DNA of 64,000 nucleotides, taken from positions 186,001 through 250,000 of the forward strand of contig NZ_AEPB01000032.1 of assembly GCF_000189395.1 (NCBI RefSeq), written 5' to 3'. The number at the start of each line of letters is the position of its first letter. Position 1 is the first letter of the stretch. Below are positions 16,513-26,341 of this stretch, piece by piece. This DNA comes from Planococcus donghaensis MPA1U2 (GTDB taxonomy: Bacteria; Bacillota; Bacilli; Bacillales_A; Planococcaceae). A program made the position numbers and the translations under genes. The notes beneath the pieces were generated by a model. That model had not been told where the DNA came from. It saw only the letters and a program-made list of their open reading frames with translations, and made no database searches.

Positions 16513-17658
16513 ATGTCAGAGGAAACGAATATGATGGAAAACCGTGACTTCCAAACAGGAGATCGCGTTAAAGGGGTAGTAGCAAAGATTGAAGAAAAAG
16601 CAGTAACGGTAACAATTGAAGGGGCGCCATTTGATGGCATCATTCCGATTAGTGAGTTATCTAGCTTGCACATTGAAAAAGCTTCAGATTCAGTCGAAGT
16701 TGGAGATGAGTTAGAGTTAATCATCACTAAAGTAGAAGATGAAAATTTTGTTTTATCAAAACGTAAAGTTGATGCTGAACAAGCATGGGATGATTTGGAA
16801 ACCAAGTTTAAATCAGGTGAAATCATCGAAGCCGAAGTAAAAGATGTAGTTAAAGGCGGCTTAGTTGTCGATTTAGGCGTACGCGGATTTGTTCCGGCTT
16901 CGCTAGTTGAAGATTATTTTGTCGAGTCTTTTGAAGACTACAAAGGAAAAGAACTTACCTTTAAAATTGTCGAAATGGAAAAAGAAAATAATCGATTAAT
17001 CCTTTCTCATCGCGCAGTTGTGGAGAAAGAGAAAGAATCGCAAAAAGAACAAGTTATGGATAAAATCCATGCCGGTGATGAATTAAAAGGAAAAGTGCAG
17101 CGCATCGCTTCCTTTGGTGCTTTTGTTGACATCGGTGGAGTAGATGGACTTGTCCATATTTCTCAGTTATCGCATGAACACGTTGAAAAAGTTTCTGACG
17201 TAGTAACAGAAGGCCAAGAAGTGACTGTCAAAGTTTTATCGGTTGACCGTGATTCAGAACGAATTTCGTTGTCGATTAAAGATACGCTTCCTGGGCCGTG
17301 GGATGCTATCGATGAAAAAGCGCCAAAAGGTTCTGTTCATACCGGGACTGTTAAACGCTTAGTTAGCTATGGTGCATTTGTGGAAGTTCTACCTGGAGTC
17401 GAGGGGTTGGTTCATATTTCGCAGATTGCCCATAAACACATTGCCACGCCAAGTGAAGTATTAACAGAAGGCGAAAAAGTAGAAGTTAAAATTTTAGAAG
17501 TCAATAAAGCTGATAAGCGCTTGTCTCTAAGCATTAAAGAATTGCAAGAAAAACAAGGCGAGCAAGATTTCTCGAATTACGATATGCCTGAAGAGTCATC
17601 TGGTTTTTCAATCAGTGACGTCATCGGTGATAAACTAAAAGGTTTTAAATCGGAATAA
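16513..17658 (+). CDS. ypfD: YpfD, S1-repeat RNA-binding protein (RpsA homologue)
   Basis: This 381-residue protein has four S1 domains (about 15-85, 100-170, 187-255, 272-342), each with the GxVxxxxxxGxxV and VHIS/VPAS patterns (for example [20 protein letters not shown]). It resembles a short version of ribosomal protein S1, which in low-GC Gram-positives is not a stable ribosome component. The function is unsettled, but RNA binding is very likely. The ribosome site GAAGGAGGG precedes the ATG. Confidence 0.92.
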   Translation: MSEETNMMENRDFQTGDRVKGVVAKIEEKAVTVTIEGAPFDGIIPISELSSLHIEKASDSVEVGDELELIITKVEDENFVLSKRKVDAEQAWDDLETKFKSGEIIEAEVKDVVKGGLVVDLGVRGFVPASLVEDYFVESFEDYKGKELTFKIVEMEKENNRLILSHRAVVEKEKESQKEQVMDKIHAGDELKGKVQRIASFGAFVDIGGVDGLVHISQLSHEHVEKVSDVVTEGQEVTVKVLSVDRDSERISLSIKDTLPGPWDAIDEKAPKGSVHTGTVKRLVSYGAFVEVLPGVEGLVHISQIAHKHIATPSEVLTEGEKVEVKILEVNKADKRLSLSIKELQEKQGEQDFSNYDMPEESSGFSISDVIGDKLKGFKSE

Positions 17659-17659
17659 G

Positions 17660-18715
17660 ATGTCGAGAGCTGAACGTAAAATGGATCATATACAATTTGC
17701 TTTATCTACAGGACAAAGTAAAAAAAACATGTTCGATGATATTCGTTTTGTTCACCAAGCTTTGCCTAATACTGCGGTATCCGATATTTGCATAAAGCCA
17801 AAAACAGGTGATTTGAATTTACGATCACCTGTTTTTATTAATGCAATGACGGGGGGAGGCGGGCAAGATACTCAACAGTTGAATGGCTTATTGGCTCGCG
17901 TTGCTCGGGAGACAGGTATGGCTATGGCAGTTGGTTCTCAAATGGCCGCACTTAAAGATGCAAATGAGAGACAATCATACGCTGTGGTCAGGAAAGAAAA
18001 TCCGGATGGGATTTTCTTTAGTAACCTTGGAAGTGAAGCTTCTGTGCAACAGGCAAAAGACGCAGTCGACATGATTGGAGCCAATGCGCTGCAAATTCAC
18101 TTGAATGTTGTGCAAGAATTAACGATGCCAGAAGGAGACCGTGACTTTCGTGGTGCACTTGAACGCATACAAGCCATTAAAGAAGGCGTTAATGTCCCGG
18201 TAATCGTAAAAGAGACGGGGTTTGGTATATCGCGTGAAACAGCAGTGAAATTGCGTGATTGTGACGTTTCGGCGATCGATGTCAGTGGCTTTGGTGGAAC
18301 AAATTTTGCTGCGATTGAAAACAAGCGTCGCCAAAAAAAATTGTCTTATTTTGAAGACTGGGGTATTCCAACGGCACCTGCAATTGTTGAAGTAAAGAGC
18401 GTTTTTGATAAAACTGTACTTGCTTCTGGAGGAATACAAGATGCCCGAGATATGATTAAGGCGTTTTTGTTAGGAGCTGATGCGGTAGGTTTAGCTGGCT
18501 CATTTTTAAAAGTCGCAATGCAAGAAGGCGAAAAACAACTAATTTCCGATATTCACTCGTTGTATGAAGATTTGGCTATGATGATGACAGCGCTAGGCGC
18601 TAAAAACTTAATGGAACTACAGAAATGTCCTGCAATAATAACGGGAGAATTTGCCCAATATTTAACTGCCAGAGGCTTTAATCCAGCTTCTTACGCATGT
18701 GTTACGAAAAACTGA
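17660..18715 (+). CDS. fni: Type 2 isopentenyl-diphosphate delta-isomerase
   Basis: This 351-residue FMN- and NADPH-dependent enzyme interconverts isopentenyl and dimethylallyl diphosphate, supplying allylic starter for prenyl chains such as those made by HepS/HepT here. Family blocks include INAMTGGGGQDTQQLN, ALQIHLNVVQELTMPEGDRD, VPVIVKETGFGIS, VSGFGGTNFAAIE and a phosphate-binding region LASGGIQDARDMIKAFLLGA. The ATG lies one base after the ypfD stop with a weak ribosome site, suggesting coupling. Confidence 0.94.
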   Translation: MSRAERKMDHIQFALSTGQSKKNMFDDIRFVHQALPNTAVSDICIKPKTGDLNLRSPVFINAMTGGGGQDTQQLNGLLARVARETGMAMAVGSQMAALKDANERQSYAVVRKENPDGIFFSNLGSEASVQQAKDAVDMIGANALQIHLNVVQELTMPEGDRDFRGALERIQAIKEGVNVPVIVKETGFGISRETAVKLRDCDVSAIDVSGFGGTNFAAIENKRRQKKLSYFEDWGIPTAPAIVEVKSVFDKTVLASGGIQDARDMIKAFLLGADAVGLAGSFLKVAMQEGEKQLISDIHSLYEDLAMMMTALGAKNLMELQKCPAIITGEFAQYLTARGFNPASYACVTKN

Positions 18716-18770
18716 ATATTGCACATTTAAAGGGGATGGACATTTAACAGATGACATCGCCTTTTTCGTG

Positions 18771-18776
18771 TATAAT
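18771..18776 (+). promoter_or_regulatory. Consensus -10 box ahead of der
   Basis: A perfect TATAAT lies about 33 bases before the der start. No good -35 was found at 16-18 bases (CAGATG at 17). Confidence 0.5.
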
Positions 18777-18808
18777 AGGCATATCAGAAGTGGAAGGATG
18801 AATTTATT

Positions 18809-20119
18809 ATGTCAAAACCGGTAGTAGCAATAGTTGGCCGGCCGAACGTTGGTAAGTCCACGATTTTCAATCGCGTGGTAGGAGAACGGGTTTCAATTGT
18901 GGAAGATATTCCAGGAGTAACGCGTGATCGTATTTACAGTTCGGCAGATTGGTTAACACACGAATTCAATATTATAGATACAGGCGGGATCGATCTTCGT
19001 GACGAACCGTTTCTTGAACAAATCCGTCAACAAGCAGAAATTGCTATGGACGAAGCAGATGTTATTATTTTTCTTGTAAATGGCCGCGATGGCGTGACCA
19101 ATCAAGACGAACAAGTAGCAAAAATTTTATATAAGACAAAAAAACCAGTTATTTTAGCAGTTAACAAGATTGACAATCCCGATATGCGTCACATGATTTA
19201 TGATTTCTATACATTAGGAATGGGTGAACCTTTCCCGCTTTCCGGGTCTCACGGTTTAGGACTAGGGGATTTGTTAGACGAAGTTGCTAAAAACTTCCCG
19301 CAAGACGACGATGAGGAATATCCTGACAATGTCATTAAATTCTCATTAATTGGTCGTCCAAACGTTGGTAAATCTTCTCTTGTAAACTCATTTTTAGGAG
19401 AAGAACGCGTTATTGTCAGTGAAGTAGCCGGAACAACGCGCGATGCTATTGATACGCAATATGAATACAATGAGCAACCGTACGTTATTATCGATACTGC
19501 TGGTATGCGTAAAAAAGGGAAAGTGTATGAAACAACTGAAAAATACAGTGTATTACGAGCTTTGCGTGCTATTGAACGCTCAGACGTTGTTTTAGTGGTC
19601 TTGAACGCAGAAGAAGGCATTCAAGAACAAGATAAGAAAATCGCTGGATATGCTCATGAGGCGGGTAAAGCGGTCATTATTATTGTCAATAAGTGGGATG
19701 CTATTGAAAAAGATGAAAAAACGATGAATGTTATGACGCGTAAAATTCGCGAGCATTTCTTGTTTTTAGATTATGCGCCAATTATGTTTGTTTCTGCAAT
19801 CAGCGGCAAGCGCGTGCATAACATTTTAGAAATCGTTAACAAAGTAAACGATAACCATTCGAGACGTATTCAATCGAGCATCTTAAACGAAGTAATCGAA
19901 GATGCAGTTGCTATGAATCCAGCACCATCGGATAAAGGTCGTCGTTTGCGTCTTTATTATGCAACGCAAGTGGCTATCAAACCGCCAACATTTGTTGTCT
20001 TCGTTAATGATCCAGAAATGATGCACTTTAGTTATGAACGTTTCTTACAAAACCGAATTCGCGAAAGCTTCGATTTTGAAGGAACGCCTCTTCGTCTTAT
20101 AACGAGAGCTCGTACTTAA
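18809..20119 (+). CDS. der: Der (EngA), ribosome-assembly GTPase
   Basis: This 436-residue protein has two tandem GTPase domains: the first with [16 protein letters not shown] and NKID (1-160), the second with [17 protein letters not shown] and NKWD (175-345), followed by a KH-like C-terminal domain. It is essential in maturation of the 50S ribosomal subunit. The ribosome site GGAAGG precedes the ATG. gpsA follows 20 bases later, the same arrangement as in B. subtilis. Confidence 0.97.
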   Translation: MSKPVVAIVGRPNVGKSTIFNRVVGERVSIVEDIPGVTRDRIYSSADWLTHEFNIIDTGGIDLRDEPFLEQIRQQAEIAMDEADVIIFLVNGRDGVTNQDEQVAKILYKTKKPVILAVNKIDNPDMRHMIYDFYTLGMGEPFPLSGSHGLGLGDLLDEVAKNFPQDDDEEYPDNVIKFSLIGRPNVGKSSLVNSFLGEERVIVSEVAGTTRDAIDTQYEYNEQPYVIIDTAGMRKKGKVYETTEKYSVLRALRAIERSDVVLVVLNAEEGIQEQDKKIAGYAHEAGKAVIIIVNKWDAIEKDEKTMNVMTRKIREHFLFLDYAPIMFVSAISGKRVHNILEIVNKVNDNHSRRIQSSILNEVIEDAVAMNPAPSDKGRRLRLYYATQVAIKPPTFVVFVNDPEMMHFSYERFLQNRIRESFDFEGTPLRLITRART

Positions 20120-20139
20120 GGTAAAGGTGGTTTTAGCTT

Positions 20140-21159
20140 ATGGAAAAAGTTTCTGTATTTGGAGCAGGAAGCTGGGGAACCGCGCTGAGCTATGTATTGG
20201 CTCAAAACGGGCATGATTTATTGCTTTGGACACATCGTCAAGAGCAAGCTGATGAAATCAACCAGCATACAAACAAACGTTATTTAAAAGATACACAACT
20301 TCCGGAAAGTCTGAAGGCAACGAGCGATTTAACGCAGGCAGTTTCACACGGTGATATTTTCGTGTTGGCTGTTCCAACAAAAGCGATTCGTGAAGTTTGT
20401 CGAGATATTAAAAAAAATCTTAACCGAAAAATTTTGTTCGTGCATGTTTCTAAAGGCATTGAGCCGGATTCGTTAAAGCGTATCAGTGAAATGATTCGCG
20501 AAGAAATCCCAGAACAATGGATTGAAGAAGTGGTCGTGTTATCTGGACCAAGCCACGCCGAAGAAGTAGTTCAAGAACATCCGACAACTGTTACGGCTGC
20601 TTGTGAGAATACTGAAGCAGCTGTACGCATTCAGGATCTGTTTATGAATAGTTATTTCCGTGTTTACACAAATACCGATGTAATCGGTGTGGAAATTGGT
20701 GGAGCTTTAAAAAACATCATCGCATTAGCTGTTGGTATTACAGATGGACTAGAGTTTGGTGACAATGCAAAGGCAGCGATTATGACGCGTGGACTAGCAG
20801 AAATCGCTCGACTCGGTGTGAAAATGGGAGCAACACCTTTAACGTTCTCAGGCTTAACAGGTGTGGGTGATCTGATTGTGACATGTACAAGTGTCCATTC
20901 ACGCAATTGGCGCGCAGGCAATATGTTAGGCAAAGGGAAATCCTTAGACGAAGTGCTTGAAGAAATGGGCATGGTAGTTGAAGGGATTCGGACCACGAAA
21001 GCTGCTTATCAGCTATCAGAAGCATATGATGTGCCGATGCCAATTACTGCTGCGCTTTATTCGGTGCTTTTTGATAATGTATCGACAGATGACGCAGTTG
21101 GAAAATTGATGGGCCGCACGAAAAAGAACGAAATGGAAGACCTAGTCGACTTGCTATAA
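20140..21159 (+). CDS. gpsA: Glycerol-3-phosphate dehydrogenase [NAD(P)+]
   Basis: This 339-residue cytoplasmic enzyme reduces dihydroxyacetone phosphate to sn-glycerol 3-phosphate for phospholipid synthesis. It has the Rossmann motif VFGAGSWGTALSYVLA, SGPSHAEEV, and the catalytic/substrate region GGALKNIIALAVGITDGL. The start is an ATG after AAAGGTGG. A terminator follows, so der-gpsA form one unit. Confidence 0.96.
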   Translation: MEKVSVFGAGSWGTALSYVLAQNGHDLLLWTHRQEQADEINQHTNKRYLKDTQLPESLKATSDLTQAVSHGDIFVLAVPTKAIREVCRDIKKNLNRKILFVHVSKGIEPDSLKRISEMIREEIPEQWIEEVVVLSGPSHAEEVVQEHPTTVTAACENTEAAVRIQDLFMNSYFRVYTNTDVIGVEIGGALKNIIALAVGITDGLEFGDNAKAAIMTRGLAEIARLGVKMGATPLTFSGLTGVGDLIVTCTSVHSRNWRAGNMLGKGKSLDEVLEEMGMVVEGIRTTKAAYQLSEAYDVPMPITAALYSVLFDNVSTDDAVGKLMGRTKKNEMEDLVDLL

Positions 21160-21166
21160 TTGTCAC

Positions 21167-21205
21167 AAAAGAAGAGGATGCTTAAGGCAGACTCTTCTTT
21201 TTTTA
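21167..21205 (+). terminator. Terminator after gpsA
   Basis: AAAAGAAGAG pairs with CTCTTCTTTT around a 15-base loop, followed by T residues. Confidence 0.8.
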
Positions 21206-21214
21206 TGCTATACT
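21206..21214 (+). promoter_or_regulatory. Extended -10 promoter for yphE-yphF
   Basis: TGCTATACT (TGn plus TATACT) lies just beyond the gpsA terminator, about 32 bases before the yphE start. Confidence 0.5.
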
Positions 21215-21246
21215 ATTGACTGAAACACTACGAAAGGCGGGCAATT

Positions 21247-21450
21247 ATGAGTGCTTTAGACAAAATGTGGGTATCATTTGCCGGAATTCTTTTTTTACTA
21301 CTTTCAATGGGTTTAATCTATTTAAGTAGGTACAAATTGCAAAATGGCATTCTTAAATTTATTTTTGCGCTAGTTGCATATATTTTGCTGATTCTTGGAT
21401 TTTTCATCATGATATTCACGGTATTCAGTGGACCGACAGGTGGCGCTTGA
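21247..21450 (+). CDS. yphE: YphE-like small membrane protein (DUF2768)
   Basis: This 67-residue protein is made almost entirely of two hydrophobic helices (MWVSFAGILFLLLSMGLIYL and FIFALVAYILLILGFFIMIF) separated by a short basic loop. Size, position after gpsA and before yphF, and sequence style match the DUF2768 family of Bacillales. The function is unknown. The ribosome site AAAGGCGGG precedes the ATG. Confidence 0.82.
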   Translation: MSALDKMWVSFAGILFLLLSMGLIYLSRYKLQNGILKFIFALVAYILLILGFFIMIFTVFSGPTGGA

Positions 21451-21451
21451 G

Positions 21452-22170
21452 GTGAGAAAAATAAAAAAATATCAATATTATTTTTGTTGTTGTTAATGAC
21501 TGGGGTTTTGGCGGCTTGTGGGTATCCGCAAAGTGAGAGAGCCGAAAATCAAGTTCCGTATGAAGACCAATTACTTACTGTGCAAAACGCTGTAAATCAG
21601 TACAGAGATGCAACAGGTGGCTTACTGCCGATTAAAACTCGGGATATGGATGTAGATCAATATATTAAGTATCCAATTGATTTTGCGAAAATTGTTCCTG
21701 CATATACTGCTGAAATACCAACCAATGCATTTGAAACGGGTGGGATTTTTCAATATGTCTTAGTGGATGTTGAAGAAAACCCGACCGTAAAACTGGTTGA
21801 TTTAAAAGCTGCAGAGGCGATCAGATCAGTGAATGTACGCAAAAGCGCGAATGGAGGAAAAGCTCCAATCGCTGAGATATTGACCGATAATGTCTATAAA
21901 TTTAATCACAAAGCAATGGGATTCTCTGAAGAACCAACGGTAGTTAGTCCATATAGTGGCAGAAACTTGCCGATGGTCATTACAGGAAGCGGAGACGTTT
22001 ATATTGATTATGCAATGGACCTTTTTACAGAGATTCAAGAATATGAAGGCGAGTTAGAACCGGGTCAGGATATTCGATTTATTTTGTATGAAGACTATCC
22101 GGTTTTGCCAGCTTATTCACTTCCTTACACGATAAACGAAGAAAATGAACCAATTTTTTTAACAGAGTAA
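21452..22170 (+). CDS. yphF: YphF-like lipoprotein, apparent frameshift in the signal peptide
   Basis: From 21484 the frame encodes a signal-peptide core with a lipobox (TGVLAAC) and a mature domain of about 215 residues, matching YphF in position. In this frame no ATG or GTG start exists: a stop lies at 21448, and the first usable codon is a TTG at 21484 with no ribosome site and no basic n-region. A GTG at 21452, nine bases after AGGTGG, reads MRKIKK, a proper n-region, in another frame. One extra A in the A7 run (21463-21469) would join the two. Either the sequence has a one-base error or mutation, or slippage restores the frame. The function is unknown. Confidence 0.72.
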
Positions 22171-22262
22171 AAAACCTTGATTTAACGCGTTTTTAATAGA
22201 AATAGCTGCTTTTTAGAAAATTTTGTTAGCATTTGATATGTTTATTGGAAAAGTGGGCTGTT

Positions 22263-22293
22263 TGTTGTTGCTATGCGATTTTCGATGTGATAC
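22263..22293 (+). promoter_or_regulatory. Possible promoter for hbs
   Basis: TTGTTG followed about 18 bases later by TGTGATACT (extended -10) sits some 50 bases ahead of hbs. In B. subtilis spoIVA occupies this gap; here it holds only this promoter-like sequence. Confidence 0.45.
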
Positions 22294-22343
22294 TCTTTTT
22301 ACAGGATTGATGGTTGCATCCCCTTTGAGAGGAGGTGAATAGC

Positions 22344-22616
22344 ATGAACAAAACAGAATTAGTGAACTCTGTTGCTGAAGCAGCTGAACTTTCTCGTAAG
22401 GACGCTGCCAAAGCAGTTGACGCTGCATTTGAGACGATTCAAGACGCTTTAACTAAGGGTGAAAAAGTACAGTTGATCGGATTTGGTAACTTTGAAGTAC
22501 GCGAACGCGCGGCCCGCAAAGGACGTAACCCGCAAACTGGTGCTGAAATCGAAATCGCTGCAAGCAAAGTTCCTGCATTTAAGCCAGGTAAAGCGCTTAA
22601 AGACGCAGTGAAGTAA
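22344..22616 (+). CDS. hbs: DNA-binding protein HU
   Basis: This 90-residue histone-like protein has the HU fold and signatures [20 protein letters not shown] and [12 protein letters not shown], which form the DNA-embracing arms and the C-terminal helix. It compacts and bends DNA throughout the nucleoid. The ATG at 22344 is favoured over the GTG at 22335 because AGGAGGTG, a near-perfect ribosome site, ends seven bases before it. This fits a highly expressed gene. Confidence 0.97.
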   Translation: MNKTELVNSVAEAAELSRKDAAKAVDAAFETIQDALTKGEKVQLIGFGNFEVRERAARKGRNPQTGAEIEIAASKVPAFKPGKALKDAVK

Positions 22617-22634
22617 GCTTTAGCCTCTGTACAT

Positions 22635-22681
22635 AGGATGACTTTTGCGAGACACAATCTTGCAAAAGTCATCCTTTTTTT
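22635..22681 (+). terminator. Strong terminator after hbs
   Basis: A 14-bp stem AGGATGACTTTTGC/GCAAAAGTCATCCT encloses a 13-base loop and is followed by TTTTTT. Confidence 0.92.
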
Positions 22682-22693
22682 GAGCCAACAATT

Positions 22694-22722
22694 TTGCGAA
22701 ACACCCGTGCGTATGCTACGAT
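22694..22722 (+). promoter_or_regulatory. Sigma-A promoter for folE-mtrB
   Basis: TTGCGA (22694-22699), a 17-base spacer and TACGAT (22717-22722), with a TGC extension of the -10, lie just downstream of the hbs terminator. Confidence 0.6.
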
Positions 22723-22873
22723 TCATGTGAGAAAAGCGGAGGGAGCCGTCTCAGGTTCTTGAAGTTATAGATTGATGCTAGATTGATGCAAAACTAAATT
22801 CAGTTAAAAATATATGAGCAGCTTTATGGTTGCCAAACAAATAACCGATTTGTCTTCAACAGGGGGAAGCAGA

Positions 22874-23458
22874 GTGATAGATGTGAAAGCACAAAAAGTA
22901 GATCTTGATAAAATCGAGCAAGCCGTCTCGATGATTTTAGAAGCAGTTGGAGAAGACATCAGTCGTGAAGGGTTACAAGATACACCAAAAAGGGTAGCTA
23001 AGATGTATGCGGAAGTATTTTCTGGATTAAAAGAAGATCCAAAAGAATACTTCAAAACTGTTTTTCATGAAGGGCATGAAGAATTAGTGCTCGTCAAAGA
23101 TATTCCATTTTATTCGATGTGCGAACATCATCTTGTGCCGTTTTTCGGTAAAGCGCATATTGCTTATATTCCTCGCGATGGAGTCGTAACAGGATTAAGT
23201 AAATTGGCACGTGCTGTAGAAACAGTTTCAAAACGTCCGCAGCTTCAAGAGCGTATTACTTCTTCGATTGCAGAGTCTTTAATGGAAACCTTAAATCCAC
23301 ATGGTGTTTATGTCATGGTGGAAGCAGAGCATATGTGTATGACGATGAGAGGGATTAAGAAACCAGGAGCGAAAACAGTAACAGCTGTTTCACGCGGAAT
23401 TCTTGAAACCGATGCGGTAAAGCGTTCAGAAGTAATTACTTATATCAATATGAACTAA
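22874..23458 (+). CDS. folE: GTP cyclohydrolase I
   Basis: This 194-residue enzyme makes 7,8-dihydroneopterin triphosphate from GTP, the first step to folate. Zinc ligands and active-site residues are visible in [19 protein letters not shown] and [20 protein letters not shown] and [19 protein letters not shown] are family blocks. The GTG start at 22874 is chosen (AGGGGGA seven bases upstream, length near B. subtilis FolE at 190). The frame is open to an ATG at 22814, but that has no ribosome site. Confidence 0.94.
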   Translation: MIDVKAQKVDLDKIEQAVSMILEAVGEDISREGLQDTPKRVAKMYAEVFSGLKEDPKEYFKTVFHEGHEELVLVKDIPFYSMCEHHLVPFFGKAHIAYIPRDGVVTGLSKLARAVETVSKRPQLQERITSSIAESLMETLNPHGVYVMVEAEHMCMTMRGIKKPGAKTVTAVSRGILETDAVKRSEVITYINMN

Positions 23459-23479
23459 AACTATAAAGTAGGTGCGAGA

Positions 23480-23701
23480 ATGGCTCAGACAGAATATATT
23501 ATTATCCGTGCGCAAGAAGATGGCGTAAACGTTATTGGACTGACTCGGGGGAACGATACAAAATTTCACCATACTGAAAAATTGGATAAAGGCGAAGTGA
23601 TGATCGCTCAATTTACTGAACACACTTCAGCAATGAAAATTCGTGGCAAAGCGGAGATTCATTCTGCCCATGGTATCGTTGAAAGCGAAGCCAAAAAATA
23701 A
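23480..23701 (+). CDS. mtrB: TRAP, trp RNA-binding attenuation protein
   Basis: This 73-residue subunit of the 11-mer ring, when loaded with tryptophan, binds G/UAG repeats in leader RNA. Sequence blocks such as [41 protein letters not shown] and HGIVES match TRAP closely, including the Lys-rich RNA-binding face (KIRGKAEI). It lies 21 bases after folE, as in B. subtilis (mtrAB). The trp operon itself is not in the adjacent aro cluster here, so its targets must lie outside the window. Confidence 0.95.
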   Translation: MAQTEYIIIRAQEDGVNVIGLTRGNDTKFHHTEKLDKGEVMIAQFTEHTSAMKIRGKAEIHSAHGIVESEAKK

Positions 23702-23731
23702 ACGATATTAATGAAGGCAAGGCTATGCCTG

Positions 23732-23740
23732 TGATATACT
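23732..23740 (+). promoter_or_regulatory. Extended -10 promoter for hepS-menG-hepT
   Basis: TGATATACT (TGn plus TATACT) lies about 37 bases before the chosen hepS start. No clear -35 is present. Confidence 0.45.
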
Positions 23741-23777
23741 AATGTAGTATGGCTAAATCATGAATGGAGCAAGCAGT

Positions 23778-24554
23778 ATGAAGGGACATCAAATACAATC
23801 GAAAATCATCTCAATGGAAATCGAGGTCTTGAATGCTGTGCGACAGCGGACGCTCGATCAATTTACAGAAGGTCCCTCTGTCAAAGAGTCCCGTTTGTTT
23901 TTTTTACTATTGCCTTTTTTCAGCGGGAAAACTTGGTCGCCGGATATTGAAGCCTCTGCAAAAACGGTTTCCATTGTTTATGCCGCATTACATGCGCATG
24001 ATCAAGTAAAAGAGGATGCTCCCATTATTAAAGAACAACAGCTAACCGTATTAGCTGGAGACTTATACAGTGGAATTTACTATCAAATGCTAGTCAACTC
24101 TAATAACATTGCGATGGTTCAACGACTGGCATCAGCTATTATTAAAGTGAGCGAAAGCAAAACTTCCTTTTTTGAAGAGGAATTCCGAACGGTAGAAGAA
24201 ATGGAACAGGCAATTACCGTTATTGAAACTGAACTTTTAATGTCTTTTTATACATTTTATGGTTATACCGAATATGAAATGTTAGCTAAACAAGCGCTGC
24301 TCTATATCCGTTATGCTGAAGAGCTAAATCGATTGCAAGCTAACAATTATTCGCATTTTCTACGTGAGTTAAACACAAGTCTAGTCCATGAAAATTATAC
24401 GAAATATTGGCTAACGGAAAAGTTGGATAGCCTGCATGAACAGATTTTGGCGTCAATCGCCGATTGTGCACTAGATTATGAATTGACACAATTTCTGCTC
24501 CATCAAATAACCCCGCACCAGCATAGAGCTGAGCAGCTGACCCGAGAAGGATGA
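23778..24554 (+). CDS. hepS: HepS, heptaprenyl diphosphate synthase component I
   Basis: This 258-residue small subunit of the two-component prenyl synthase makes the menaquinone side chain. It lacks Asp-rich catalytic motifs, as expected for component I, and works only with HepT, two genes downstream. Diagnostic features are weak apart from [13 protein letters not shown] near the start and an Ala/Leu-rich helical body, so assignment leans on the hepS-menG-hepT order. The ATG at 23778 follows GGAGC; an earlier in-frame ATG (23760) has no ribosome site. Confidence 0.85.
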   Translation: MKGHQIQSKIISMEIEVLNAVRQRTLDQFTEGPSVKESRLFFLLLPFFSGKTWSPDIEASAKTVSIVYAALHAHDQVKEDAPIIKEQQLTVLAGDLYSGIYYQMLVNSNNIAMVQRLASAIIKVSESKTSFFEEEFRTVEEMEQAITVIETELLMSFYTFYGYTEYEMLAKQALLYIRYAEELNRLQANNYSHFLRELNTSLVHENYTKYWLTEKLDSLHEQILASIADCALDYELTQFLLHQITPHQHRAEQLTREG

Positions 24555-24559
24555 CTGAT

Positions 24560-25264
24560 ATGCCTAAAACGAAAGAACAGAGAGTCCACGAAGTATTCGA
24601 AAAAATATCTGAGAACTATGATCAAATGAATTCGGTGATCAGTTTCCAGCAACACAATAAATGGCGTGAAGACACAATGTTCAAAATGCAGGTGCCAAAA
24701 GGTGCCGCAGCTATCGATGTGTGCTGTGGGACGGCTGATTGGACCATTGCGTTAGGAAAAGCAGTAGGAGAGACTGGACAAGTAATCGGGCTCGATTTCA
24801 GCCAGAACATGTTAAATGTCGGGCATGACAAAACAAAAGACATGCCACAAATCGAATTGGTTCAAGGAAATGCCATGTCATTGCCATACCCCGATAATTC
24901 GTTTGACTTTGCAACCATTGGTTTTGGGTTACGAAATGTTCCAGATTACCGTCAAGTGCTTACGGAAATGCACCGTGTGTTAAAGCCGGGTGGCATGATT
25001 GCTTGTCTAGAAACATCCCAACCTGAAAATATCGTTTTCAAACCATTTTTTAGAATGTATTTCCGTTTTATCATGCCAGTTTTCGGTAAACTCTTCGCTA
25101 AAAGCTATAATGAATATTCATGGTTACAGGAGTCAGCGAAAACGTTTCCGGGTATGAAACAGCTTGCGAAATTGTTTGCTGAAGTTGGATTTGAAAAAGT
25201 GAAATACAAGCCTTATACAGGAGGCGCCGCCGCCCTCCATTTAGGTATAAAAAAAGTAAACTAG
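24560..25264 (+). CDS. menG: Demethylmenaquinone methyltransferase
   Basis: This 234-residue SAM-dependent methyltransferase catalyses the last step of menaquinone synthesis (UbiE/MenG family). It has the N-terminal signature [23 protein letters not shown] motif [17 protein letters not shown], and the family block [14 protein letters not shown]. The second ATG (24560, MPKTKEQRV) is chosen because GAGAAGG directly abuts the first ATG (24551). It lies between the two subunits of the side-chain synthase, as in B. subtilis, where it is also called menH. Confidence 0.94.
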   Translation: MPKTKEQRVHEVFEKISENYDQMNSVISFQQHNKWREDTMFKMQVPKGAAAIDVCCGTADWTIALGKAVGETGQVIGLDFSQNMLNVGHDKTKDMPQIELVQGNAMSLPYPDNSFDFATIGFGLRNVPDYRQVLTEMHRVLKPGGMIACLETSQPENIVFKPFFRMYFRFIMPVFGKLFAKSYNEYSWLQESAKTFPGMKQLAKLFAEVGFEKVKYKPYTGGAAALHLGIKKVN

Positions 25265-25281
25265 CGGGAGAAGGATTTTAA

Positions 25282-26256
25282 GTGGAAAAGATGAAGTTGA
25301 AATTGCTCTATTCCGATCTTAAACCGGAACTAGAAATGATCGAGAAAGAGTTGGAACAGGCAGTGGATTCCAAATCTCTCCTTTTAAATGATGCGTCTCT
25401 TCATTTATTGCAGGCCGGAGGGAAAAGAATCCGACCTGTTTTTGTTTTGCTTGCAGGAAAATTTGGGAATTACAATGTTGATGTGATGAAACAAGTTGCT
25501 GTGCCACTTGAATTGATTCATATGGCATCTCTCGTCCATGATGACGTAATCGACGATTCTGAAATTCGTAGAGGTCAACCAACCGTTAAAGCGCAGTGGA
25601 ACAATAGTGTGGCGATGTACACAGGTGATTTTATCTTGGCGCGAGCGTTGGAGCACATAACTGAAATTGAATCTCCGCGTGTACATGAAATTTTATCTAA
25701 AACCTTAATTGAAGTTTGCCGTGGGGAAATTATTCAAATCCAAGACAAATACAGGCTCGATCAAAATTTACGTGATTATTTCCGGCGTATTAAACGCAAA
25801 ACGGCATTGTTGATTTCCTCTAGTTGTGAACTGGGAGCGCTTGTTTCTGGAACTGATGAAAAAACGGCAGCACATTTGCGACGCTTTGGTTACTTTATCG
25901 GAATGTCCTTTCAAATAATTGACGACATCCTGGACTTTACTTCAACAGATGAAGAATTGGGGAAACCTGCGGGGAGCGATTTTATCCAAGGGAATATCAC
26001 CTTGCCGATTTTGTGTGCGAGAAAAGATCCTGAACTGTATGCCATGCTAAAAGCGAATTTGAATAAAGATCTTTCAAACGAAGAAAGGTTTAAAGTAGTT
26101 GAAGCAATACGCAATAGCTCCGGGATTGAAGAAGCGAAAGCAATGAGTGAACGTTATTTGCAAAAGGCTTTGCGTGAGCTATCGTTCTTGCCAAAAGGTC
26201 AAGGTGTAAAAACAATGCGCAAAATTGCATTTTTTATTGGGAAACGAAAATTTTAA
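25282..26256 (+). CDS. hepT: HepT, heptaprenyl diphosphate synthase component II
   Basis: This 324-residue catalytic subunit is a trans-prenyltransferase. The first Asp-rich motif is LVHDDVIDDSEIRRG and the second IIDDILDFTST; LLQAGGKRIRP binds isopentenyl diphosphate. With HepS it extends farnesyl diphosphate to the C35 chain of menaquinone-7 (the chain length is inferred from the family and could differ by one or two units). It starts at a GTG after GGGAGAAGGA. Confidence 0.94.
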   Translation: MEKMKLKLLYSDLKPELEMIEKELEQAVDSKSLLLNDASLHLLQAGGKRIRPVFVLLAGKFGNYNVDVMKQVAVPLELIHMASLVHDDVIDDSEIRRGQPTVKAQWNNSVAMYTGDFILARALEHITEIESPRVHEILSKTLIEVCRGEIIQIQDKYRLDQNLRDYFRRIKRKTALLISSSCELGALVSGTDEKTAAHLRRFGYFIGMSFQIIDDILDFTSTDEELGKPAGSDFIQGNITLPILCARKDPELYAMLKANLNKDLSNEERFKVVEAIRNSSGIEEAKAMSERYLQKALRELSFLPKGQGVKTMRKIAFFIGKRKF

Positions 26257-26264
26257 GTTGCTAG

Positions 26265-26292
26265 TTGACAAATGACTCGACAATGATAGTAT
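26265..26292 (+). promoter_or_regulatory. Sigma-A promoter for ndk
   Basis: A consensus TTGACA (26265-26270), a 16-base spacer and TAGTAT (26287-26292), with TG one base before the -10, lie about 50 bases ahead of the ndk start. Confidence 0.65.
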
Positions 26293-26341
26293 TTTTTAAG
26301 GTGGGCAAAAAGCCCGAGCTTTTAATAGAGGAGTGTTTACA

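Noticed and set aside
22171..22343. Possible remnant of spoIVA between yphF and hbs
   Set aside because: The gap is short and AT-rich with promoter-like sequence only; no fragment of a SpoIVA reading frame was recognised.
23459..23780. TRAP-binding GAG/TAG repeats near mtrB and hepS
   Set aside because: No run of regularly spaced NAG triplets was seen; scattered GAG and TAG triplets are at chance level.
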